DNA of 64,000 nt from NCEH01 sp043195125 (GTDB lineage Bacteria > Pseudomonadota > Alphaproteobacteria > Rhizobiales > Xanthobacteraceae): the NCBI RefSeq assembly GCF_043195125.1, contig NZ_JBAFWR010000001.1; one strand, given 5' to 3'. This document shows positions 58,877 through 64,000 of the stretch, piece after piece. Below the pieces are notes generated by a model that was not told where the DNA came from, ran no database searches, and saw nothing but the letters and a program-made list of their open reading frames with translations. A program made the position numbers and the translations under genes. Every line of letters begins with the position of its first letter. The stretch's first letter is position 1.

Positions 58877-58984
58877 TCACAGATTTGACTTGTTAATATC
58901 TTGGAAACCAACGCGATTGTTCCATAGCGTTGGCGGCAGATTTATTCCAGCCTTATTTGTGGTTAATCCATCTCCGCGTACCAT
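58877..58984 (-). CDS. possible 35-aa peptide gene
   Basis: A short frame (MVRGDGLTTNKAGINLPPTL, then WNNRVGFQDINKSNL) ends 12 bp before the 93-aa gene. It is AT-rich in codon use, and the purine stretch before it is not well spaced. Kept only because other tiny genes are abundant in this element. Confidence 0.25.
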   Translation of the reverse strand: MVRGDGLTTNKAGINLPPTLWNNRVGFQDINKSNL

Positions 58985-59129
58985 CCCTGTCTCGACCTTG
59001 TACCGAACGGGAAGGCACCTGCTGATTAAGATCTAATTCTTACGACCCGCGCGGCTTATAGGAATATGCACCTACATGATGGTGTCAGACAGAGTCAAGA
59101 ACATACCGGGAACACCAGCCATGCGCTGG

Positions 59130-60107
59130 CTAGAACGGCCCGCCCCGACTCTGCACCACCTCCAGAAGCTCGGCCGTGCCGATGCCGTGCTCCTCCAGCC
59201 AATCGGCGATCTCGTCGGGGTGATCCCGCACGAGAGACAGAATGGTGTGGCTGCGGCGCGGCGGAGCCTCTTCCTGGCCCCACACGTCATCCATCCAGTC
59301 CGTGTAGCAGGGCTGGCGGGTGCCTCCCTTCGCCTTCCAGCGGTGGACCTCATCGGGGTCGGGATCGCCGGGCTGGCGGAACACCTGGATGCGCCACACG
59401 TCGAGCGCCAGGAGCGCGTCGAGCAGCCGCAGGGCGAATGCCACGTCCTGCTGTTCCCGCTTGGTGTGCTGGTGCAGGTAGCCGACCGAGACGTTGGTGC
59501 ATTCACCGACTAAGTCTGTGTAATTTGCCGTGTCGGTGAAGCTGCCGCCATCGTCCGCCTCCATGCCCAGGCCCAGCTCGGCGCCCAGGGATTTGGCGAA
59601 CACGTCCGAGCAACACCGACCGCCCCATTGGTGCGTGATGATGCTCTTCGTGCCGTAGCGGTCGAAGGCGATGGCCATCTTGATGCCGTCAAGAAGCTCG
59701 GGGGTCTTGTGGGCGATATGGTTGGAGCCGTGCCCGCCGATCTCCTCGTCCCGGTGGAAGACGTAGAGGCCCGGTTTGCCGGCCTTTATCATCTCCGCCA
59801 TGAGCCAGACGCCAGTCGTGCAATCGGCGCCAAGGCAGTTGGACGCGCCGTCCGCCTTGACGATGTTGCCTTCGATGGCAAGCTTCTGCTTTCCACCCTG
59901 CGAGTGCACGGTGTCCGTGTGGCAGGACCACAGGACCGGCGCGTCGCCGATCCGCTTGGTGAGGTTGCCATAGGCGTCGCGCTCGACACCAAGGGGCTCG
60001 ATGAACCGCTCGATGAAATAGCGCTCCGTCTTGGTGCTGGCTGGCCGGCGATACCGGAGCATAGCGAGAAGCGTCGCCGCCTCCGGTCGAGGCGTCGAGA
60101 GCGTCAT
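59130..60107 (-). CDS. M20/M28/M42-like zinc peptidase on the element
   Basis: The 325-residue protein has all the di-zinc ligands of the MH-clan fold in order: SCHTDTVHSQG (H63, D65), CLGADCTTGVW (D95), FHRDEEIGGHGS (E121, E122), AIAFDRYGTK (D149) and VSVGYLHQHTKREQ (H212 or H214). Fold and spacing suit aminopeptidase or carboxypeptidase/deacylase activity; the substrate is unknown. No signal peptide, so it acts in the cytosol. Its ATG overlaps the stop of the preceding ribbon-protein gene as ATGA, so the two are translationally coupled. The C-terminal 70 residues are extra and Trp/Asp-rich. Confidence 0.8.
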   Translation of the reverse strand: MTLSTPRPEAATLLAMLRYRRPASTKTERYFIERFIEPLGVERDAYGNLTKRIGDAPVLWSCHTDTVHSQGGKQKLAIEGNIVKADGASNCLGADCTTGVWLMAEMIKAGKPGLYVFHRDEEIGGHGSNHIAHKTPELLDGIKMAIAFDRYGTKSIITHQWGGRCCSDVFAKSLGAELGLGMEADDGGSFTDTANYTDLVGECTNVSVGYLHQHTKREQQDVAFALRLLDALLALDVWRIQVFRQPGDPDPDEVHRWKAKGGTRQPCYTDWMDDVWGQEEAPPRRSHTILSLVRDHPDEIADWLEEHGIGTAELLEVVQSRGGPF

Positions 60108-61546
60108 GTCTTGGTCCTTTCATCCAGCAGGGCTTGCAGTGCATCCCAACCGGACAAGCCGGTGGGTTCGCTGGCAGCAGGAGGGGCTTCCGGTGAAGCA
60201 TCATCCGTGCTGCGATGCTTTTCGGCGCAATCCGTGCAGTACCAGACGCCGTCTATCTCCTCCCCGTCGTCCTGGGCGAAGTTCTCGCCACAGTCGGGGC
60301 AGGTGAAGCCGTGTTCGTCGAAGTGGCCTTTGCACCACACCGTGCCGTCTGACAGCTCGACGCGCTCGTCATTGGGGTAATTCCCGCTGGTGGCGTCGCA
60401 GATGAAGCCACCGTCTTCGAACGCCTCTTTGCTCCAGGTTTCCCCGTTCTCCATCAGGACAGCGTCATCTTCGCACCAGCGTTCGCCGGTGCTGTCGCAG
60501 ACGAAGGTGCTATTGTCGCAACAATGCTCGCACCATTCCGTCGTCGTCGTTCGTCCATTCCAAGTGTGGTAGCGGACTTCCTGGAAACCGTCTTCGTCCT
60601 GGTGCTCCTCACAGCGGTTGCAATACTGCCCCTCTTCCTCCGGCTCATCTGCGAAGCCGTCCGTTCGGCCGCAGCAAACGTCACCACTTCCTGACGTGAT
60701 AACCAGGAATTTACCGCCGTCGTTCACCTCCAAATCCCCGTCCAGATAAGGCGCAACGAACGTTCCGCGCTCCTCAATCCTGAGCAGCCGGGCGCCGTCG
60801 AACAACTCGGTGTCAGGGTAGCCATAGCCAGCCAGCCGCAGGAGCCGCAGGAGCCGTGCTTCGTCACCATAGATGCGGCCGACAGCCTTCTTCTTCGGCC
60901 ACACCAGGGCGCGAGCCGTGATGTCGCCACCCCGCTCGATATAGGCCACCTGCAAGTCGCCGGCGGCATAGACGCGGACAGGATGGATAGAGCTTTCGTA
61001 GCTGCTGGACGGGTGCGCCATGCACGACTCGGGTCCGGTCGTGTACACGCGCTCGATATCGTCCGCCGTCGCCGCAAAGAGGAGCGTGTTGTCCTCCCGC
61101 TCTGCCGTGAACTCGGTCGCGATATCGCGGATTTCGTCCGACGACAGGACCTCGCCGAAATAGCGGTGGAGATAGACGCCAGCCTTCACCCGCGTCTGCC
61201 GATCCGCCGCGCCCTTCGCCGCATCCTCCGTGTAGGCGACCATGCCCGGCACGTCCTTGGAGACATGCACGAAATGGTCCTTCGCAGGAGACGGTTCCGC
61301 CGCAAACCACGGCGCGTCTGCCCACGGAACGGCTTGATATGTGCCGTCCGCGAAGCGGGATGCCTCACGCTCCTTCCAAGAGCCGTCCGAAAGCATCGGG
61401 CGGGGCTGTACCTTATGCCCACGTTCTACCGTGAGCATTCGGGCGACCTCTGCGGCCTCCCGTCCTGTTTCGAAAACGAACGGCTTCCCGTCCGCCGCGA
61501 GCACGGGGACAGGCGCCCCGCCCGCGATGGTAACGAGTTGGAACAA
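60104..61546 (-). CDS. cysteine-rich zinc-ribbon protein, 480 aa
   Basis: The N-terminal half (1-300) includes SCMAHPSSSYESSIHPVRVY, ARALVWPKKKAVGRIYGDEA and RLLRLLRLAGYGYPDTELFD, a pattern I associate with uncharacterised phage proteins. The C-terminal part has several Cys pairs: VCCGRTDGF, CNRCEEHQ, CEHCCDNSTFVC, WCEDDA, FTCPDCGENF and WYCTDCAEKH, which suggest three or four zinc ribbons. The start is TTG (61544-61546) with GGAGA 7 bases before. Its stop overlaps the peptidase ATG. The leader carries four TCCTAGC boxes. Function unknown; possibly a nucleic-acid or protein-binding partner of the peptidase. Confidence 0.75.
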   Translation of the reverse strand: MFQLVTIAGGAPVPVLAADGKPFVFETGREAAEVARMLTVERGHKVQPRPMLSDGSWKEREASRFADGTYQAVPWADAPWFAAEPSPAKDHFVHVSKDVPGMVAYTEDAAKGAADRQTRVKAGVYLHRYFGEVLSSDEIRDIATEFTAEREDNTLLFAATADDIERVYTTGPESCMAHPSSSYESSIHPVRVYAAGDLQVAYIERGGDITARALVWPKKKAVGRIYGDEARLLRLLRLAGYGYPDTELFDGARLLRIEERGTFVAPYLDGDLEVNDGGKFLVITSGSGDVCCGRTDGFADEPEEEGQYCNRCEEHQDEDGFQEVRYHTWNGRTTTTEWCEHCCDNSTFVCDSTGERWCEDDAVLMENGETWSKEAFEDGGFICDATSGNYPNDERVELSDGTVWCKGHFDEHGFTCPDCGENFAQDDGEEIDGVWYCTDCAEKHRSTDDASPEAPPAASEPTGLSGWDALQALLDERTKT

Positions 61547-61560
61547 GGGGATTTCTCCGA

Positions 61561-61659
61561 GCTAGGAAATTTGCTAGGATTTCCCCCTCGGCACCCGTCC
61601 AGCCTGCTAGCCGGACGGGGCCGTCTCTAAGCTAGGAAGTAAAAGAGAGCCGCTAGGAT
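61561..61659. repeat. four WTCCTAGC boxes upstream of the ribbon-protein gene
   Basis: On the minus strand (A/T)TCCTAGC occurs four times, at 61561-61568, 61573-61580, 61631-61638 and 61652-61659, all in the same orientation and within 100 bp of the TTG start of the 480-aa gene. Iterated boxes at a promoter/leader suggest binding sites for an element-encoded regulator. Confidence 0.6.
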
Positions 61660-61740
61660 TGCCGCTGCTACGGCCCTAGTGGCTCTTTTGCTTTCCCGTC
61701 CGCTTATTGAGACGGAGACACGCACCACGATTTTCATCAT
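61627..61740 (-). CDS. possible 37-aa membrane peptide gene
   Basis: The frame encodes MMKIVVRVSVSISGRESKRA, then TRAVAAAILAALFYFLA, a basic start with a hydrophobic C-terminal segment. GGAG lies 8 bases before the ATG. Against it, a terminator-like hairpin (61647-61689) falls within the frame. Could be a small toxin-like or holin-like peptide, or chance. Confidence 0.35.
   Translation of the reverse strand: MMKIVVRVSVSISGRESKRATRAVAAAILAALFYFLA
61647..61689. terminator. compound hairpin with flanking T-runs
   Basis: GAGCCGCTAG (61647-61656) pairs with CTAGTGGCTC (61676-61685, one G-U), with a smaller GCCG/CGGC stem inside. TTTT follows on the plus strand and a short T-run on the minus strand. 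It may terminate or attenuate transcription entering the ribbon-protein gene. Confidence 0.45.
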
Positions 61741-61874
61741 GGAACAGGCTCCGCTTTGGGGGTTCCGCCGTGCGTGGCGGCTTACGGGTGCGGGCGGGGC
61801 TGATGCCGGTTCGTCACCGGCGGCAAGCGCACCGTGGAAGGGCGAACCCGTCGCCCCTCGGTGCTGCGCTGGCG

Positions 61875-62144
61875 CTATTCGCCTTTTGCTTCAATCTGGA
61901 ATTCGCCTTCCGCGCGGTCCACGCAGACAAAGACGTCCCCATCTCCAAGCGGCATACCGCCGCCGATCCATCGCCCTGCCCAGCCCTGCCGATCCGCAAG
62001 GGCGCGTGCCGCCGCTGCGAAGTTGCCGGGAGCGCTAAGGGCGTGATCCCACGGGACCGACAGGCTTCCCGCCGCCGCCCTCGCAGAGACGCGGGGCCCG
62101 TTGTGGTCGGTCGGAACCAGGAAGCGCGTAACGATTGCTTGCAT
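61875..62144 (-). CDS. small mobile-element protein, 89 aa
   Basis: The protein starts MQAIVTRFLVPTDHNGPRVS and continues ARAAAGSLSVPWDHALSAPG, NFAAAARALADRQGWAGRWI. This resembles a family of short hypothetical proteins common on plasmids and prophages (a T-x-(F/Y)-x-P-x-T-x-x-x-G-x-R start and a WDHAL motif). GGGAGGG about 7 bases before the ATG, inside the end of the previous gene, is a strong ribosome binding site. Function unknown. Confidence 0.75.
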   Translation of the reverse strand: MQAIVTRFLVPTDHNGPRVSARAAAGSLSVPWDHALSAPGNFAAAARALADRQGWAGRWIGGGMPLGDGDVFVCVDRAEGEFQIEAKGE

Positions 62145-62146
62145 CG

Positions 62147-62350
62147 TCAGCCCTCCCAGCCTTCCCAGCCGATCGCGGGCTTGGTGCCCTTGCGCGGCCG
62201 AACATTCCGAACCAGCCGGTAGGTCATCCGCCACACCACAGGCGCAGCCCATGCGAGCCAAGCCGGGAGGCGGAAGACAGTCCGCCCCGTGTAGCAATCG
62301 AAGAACTCGACGCGGCCTTTCGGACCGCACCGCTCATAGTCAAGGATCAT
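62147..62350 (-). CDS. hypothetical protein, 67 aa
   Basis: The basic protein contains VEFFDCYTGRTVFRLPAWLA and WAAPVVWRMTYRLVRNVRPR, with a possible short hydrophobic or amphipathic helix in the middle. AGGA lies 7 bases before the ATG. Its stop is 2 bp before the next ATG, indicating one transcript with the 89-aa gene. A TACGC/GCGTA inverted repeat (62373-62386) lies just upstream. Not recognised. Confidence 0.6.
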   Translation of the reverse strand: MILDYERCGPKGRVEFFDCYTGRTVFRLPAWLAWAAPVVWRMTYRLVRNVRPRKGTKPAIGWEGWEG

Positions 62351-62392
62351 GTCTTTGTCCTGGTTTGTCGTTAATACGCTTTCGCGTACATT

Positions 62393-62590
62393 TTAGGCAA
62401 ACTGCCACGCGCCAAGCGGCTCTTTCATCATGACCACATAGCCCTGCGACACGCACCCGTCCGGCTCCCGGCGCGTTGCCCGCTCGACCGCAACGGCGGC
62501 AAGCTTGCGCTGCGCCACCACATCGGCCTTGCGGCGTTCCGCGCCGTCCCGGCTGATAAACAGATCAACCATTCCGTGAACTCTCACCAT
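62393..62590 (-). CDS. hypothetical protein, 65 aa
   Basis: The basic protein reads MVRVHGMVDLFISRDGAERR and includes KLAAVAVERATRREPDG. AGGAGG is 5 bases before the ATG, an excellent ribosome binding site that supports a real gene. Product not recognised. Two strong hairpins lie immediately upstream (62607-62691). Confidence 0.65.
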   Translation of the reverse strand: MVRVHGMVDLFISRDGAERRKADVVAQRKLAAVAVERATRREPDGCVSQGYVVMMKEPLGAWQFA

Positions 62591-63448
62591 CCACGCCTCC
62601 TAGTGTTGGGGATGCAGAAGCCGCGCCAGTCACGCCGCTTGTGCATCCCCAGCGCGGCGCCCGCTAGATCGTGTCTAGGTTCGGGCGCCGCATAGGGATT
62701 GTGTTCATTTTCAAATATTTGTGCCGTTTGGGGGACGTCCTGTCCCTCACCATCTAGCCGGTTCCTCTAGCGTTCCGGGGTGCTAATCCCGTCCCGTCTA
62801 GTCCGGCCACCTTCTCGCGTCCTAGGCGAGTCAGCGGCTTTGATGCATCCCACACGCTACCTGTTACCCTTCGCTCACCTCCCGTCCGCATCGCGTCCGG
62901 TTCGGCGACGGCATAAGCCGCTCGCTATCTCTCGCAGGCATCCCGTGTATGGGACCACCGACACGCTATGGCAGGGGCTTGGCCTATCGTCTTCCCAAGC
63001 TAACGGCGCCCCCGTCTTGCAAGACGGTTCGTGCTGCATGTGCGCCGGACGGTTTTCGGACCGTCATTCCGTGCCCTAGGTGCGGCCCTAGGGCTTGCCT
63101 TTAAGTCGTTCTTTGGTGTTCGCCCTGTTTCTAGTGTGTGTCGTTATAGCGGGTTCTTTGTGCTGCTTTGCGTCTTCGTGGCCTCTAGGCCAGATCAGCT
63201 TGCGGCGCCGTGTCCCCGTTCGATGGAAACCACTCTATTCTGAGATACGCAGGAATGTCTAGTCCCTTTTTGCGTACAATCCAGAAAAAGTTTCCTCGAC
63301 CTTCACCCTATCCAGATGGCCGGCGCATCCTCCTGCGCCCTGCGGCCTCCTCCTCACTCTCGCGTCGTGGCCATGTCCACAAGCGCACTACGGAAGGGCG
63401 AGCGTCCCGCCCTTCGATGGTGCCCTAGCAGGGTGCGGGGTTTCCCCC
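62591..63448. other. 858-bp structured, CTAG-rich noncoding region
   Basis: No supported gene. It contains a GGGGATGCA/TGCATCCCC hairpin (62608-62616, 62642-62650), a perfect 10-bp GCGGCGCCCG/CGGGCGCCGC repeat (62654-62663, 62682-62691) whose loop holds two CTAGs, a 16-bp palindrome CCGTCTTGCAAGACGG (63012-63027) and GCCCTAGG pairs (63074-63093). Thirteen CTAG sites fall here. It may hold regulatory RNA, replication or packaging signals; none could be identified. Confidence 0.5.
63256..63290. repeat. 35-bp block repeated at 63863-63897
   Basis: TGTCTAGTCC followed by a T-rich GCG-N-AC stretch and an AAAA tract occurs here and at 63863-63897, identical in the first ten bases and in roughly three quarters overall. 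A third partial copy (CGTCTAGTCC) is at 62795-62804. The second copy lies about 54 bp before the start of the 53-aa gene, so the block may be an element-specific promoter or operator. Confidence 0.55.
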
Positions 63449-63598
63449 TCACCACTCCATTGCCTCTTCCCACTCCTCCCATGCCTCCCGCGCCTCGGTC
63501 ATCGCCGCGTCAGGGATATCCACCATTGCCGCCGCCGTTTCGAAGTCAAAGGCGCCATTCCAAAGGTCCGCAAGGTCGCTGCGCTGCTTCTCGGTCAT
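63449..63598 (-). CDS. small acidic protein, 49 aa
   Basis: The frame reads MTEKQRSDLADLWNGAFDFE, TAAAMVDIPDAAMTEAREAW, EEWEEAMEW. Coding-like composition, a purine stretch AGGA 9 bases before the ATG and position in a row of minus-strand micro-genes support it. Helical and acidic; unknown function. Confidence 0.6.
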   Translation of the reverse strand: MTEKQRSDLADLWNGAFDFETAAAMVDIPDAAMTEAREAWEEWEEAMEW

Positions 63599-63647
63599 GT
63601 CACTGTGTCCTGCTTTCAGGGGTTCGGGTGGTGAGTGGCGGGAGGGT

Positions 63648-63809
63648 TCACCCCTCCTCGCCTCTTCTGCCCTCGCCCTGCGCCTCCCGCGCCTTGCGAG
63701 CCTCTTGTCGTGCCGCGTACCGCGCTTCCGCCTCTGCCCATGTGTCGCTCACGGTGTGGAAGGTGTTCCCGAGAGTCCTGCGGTTCCTAGGGGTTTGGGT
63801 GGTGGTCAT
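63648..63809 (-). CDS. small basic/helical protein, 53 aa
   Basis: The frame reads MTTTQTPRNRRTLGNTFHTV, SDTWAEAEARYAARQEARKA, REAQGEGRRGEEG. A long charged helix is likely. GGAG lies 9 bases before the ATG, and the 35-bp repeated block (63863-63897) is just upstream. It precedes the 49-aa gene by 49 bp in the same direction. Confidence 0.6.
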   Translation of the reverse strand: MTTTQTPRNRRTLGNTFHTVSDTWAEAEARYAARQEARKAREAQGEGRRGEEG

Positions 63810-63962
63810 TGGTGTGTCTCCGTCTCGTTCGATGAACCCAATCTAGAGACTGTCCCCAAAACTGTCTAGTCCTCTTTTGCGGACCAACTGAGAAAATCGA
63901 CGGAACGCGGCAGAAACCGTTGGCGTTGCTAGGTTCCAAGCCCCAAGAAATCTTCTAGAGCC

Positions 63963-63971
63963 TGTGGATAA
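63963..63971 (-). other. perfect DnaA box
   Basis: TGTGGATAA on the plus strand is TTATCCACA on the minus strand, the consensus DnaA box. Only one copy was seen; with the window ending 29 bp later, a cluster beyond cannot be excluded. Confidence 0.4.
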
Positions 63972-64000
63972 CTCGGCAGGAGGGCAAAAACACTGATCCG

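Larger units (their letters stand above)
57037..64000. mobile_element. integrative element inserted at tRNA-Cys (right end outside window)
   Basis: A tyrosine recombinase gene abuts and enters the 3' end of tRNA-Cys. All supported cargo genes lie on the minus strand, many are tiny, several overlap by ATGA, and the last 2.4 kb has a very different oligonucleotide composition (CTAG-rich). No second copy of the tRNA 3' end was found before 64000, so the distal attachment site is outside. Phage-like satellite, prophage or integrative plasmid cannot be told apart; no structural or conjugation genes are visible. Confidence 0.85.

Noticed and set aside
62875..63039. 55-codon minus-strand frame in the CTAG-rich region
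   Set aside because: No ribosome binding site, Cys/Arg-rich random-looking product, crosses palindromes.
57037..64000. Second copy of the tRNA-Cys 3' end (distal attachment site)
   Set aside because: Read for GTTCGATTCCGGG-type sequence and found none; the element end must be outside the window.

Overview
The window is high-GC chromosomal DNA of an alphaproteobacterium, most likely a member of the Hyphomicrobiales close to Xanthobacter, Azorhizobium or Ancylobacter. This is an inference from gene content and regulatory sites, not from a marker gene. Supporting signs are LexA boxes of the GTTC-N7-GTTC type between ssb and uvrA, a CtrA-type TTAA-N7-TTAAC site before tolC, an ExoR-like Sel1 protein, a PopZ-like (DUF2497) gene next to valS, a DUF1127 micro-gene, and a squalene/phytoene-synthase-like gene next to an Mth938-family gene beside secDF-yajC.

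Layout. 1-4.5 kb: plus-strand housekeeping and uncharacterised genes (RidA, GDPD, DUF4424, a COG3146 acyltransferase, the Anbu proteasome-like protease), ended by a bidirectional terminator. 4.6-12.5 kb: mainly minus-strand genes (two cyclophilins, coaD, an SDR divergent from an AraC regulator, a LysE exporter, gyrA, ssb). 12.8-22.4 kb: uvrA, a DUF1127 gene, a very unusual autotransporter whose passenger looks like a pepsin-type aspartic protease, trmFO and a kinase/AMP-binding-C fusion. 22.3-26.7 kb: two complex I assembly factor homologues, then secF, secD and yajC. 26.9-29.7 kb: cobS, a DUF1289 gene, a membrane-anchored retroviral-type aspartic protease and an aldo/keto reductase. 29.8-33.5 kb: a 938-residue modular GH18 (chitinase-like) protein followed by about 0.9 kb without a gene. 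33.5-43.7 kb: dusA, a TauE/SafE permease, a secreted protein, a DUF815 ATPase, a SPOR protein, argS, a dGTPase-like gene, erpA and an acyltransferase. 43.8-47.6 kb: an algI gene with two tandem algJ-like genes, a polysaccharide O-acetylation locus. 47.7-56.7 kb: xth, exoR, valS, popZ-like, tolC, pcm and a small exported repeat protein.

From 56.96 kb the character changes. A tRNA-Cys(GCA) gene carries an integrated element whose tyrosine recombinase ends inside the tRNA gene on the opposite strand. Its visible cargo is entirely minus-strand: a winged-helix-like protein coupled to the integrase, a two-gene unit of an M20/M28/M42-like zinc peptidase with a cysteine-rich ribbon protein, and several very small genes. 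The last 2.4 kb is packed with the tetranucleotide CTAG (24 sites counted by eye, against about ten in the preceding 57 kb), with repeated boxes and hairpins. The other end of the element lies beyond base 64000.

Most interesting candidates are the autotransporter-linked pepsin homologue, the peptidase/ribbon module on the tRNA-Cys element with its CTAG-rich noncoding DNA, and the kinase/AMP-binding-C fusion. All calls were made by reading the sequence; no database search was run.
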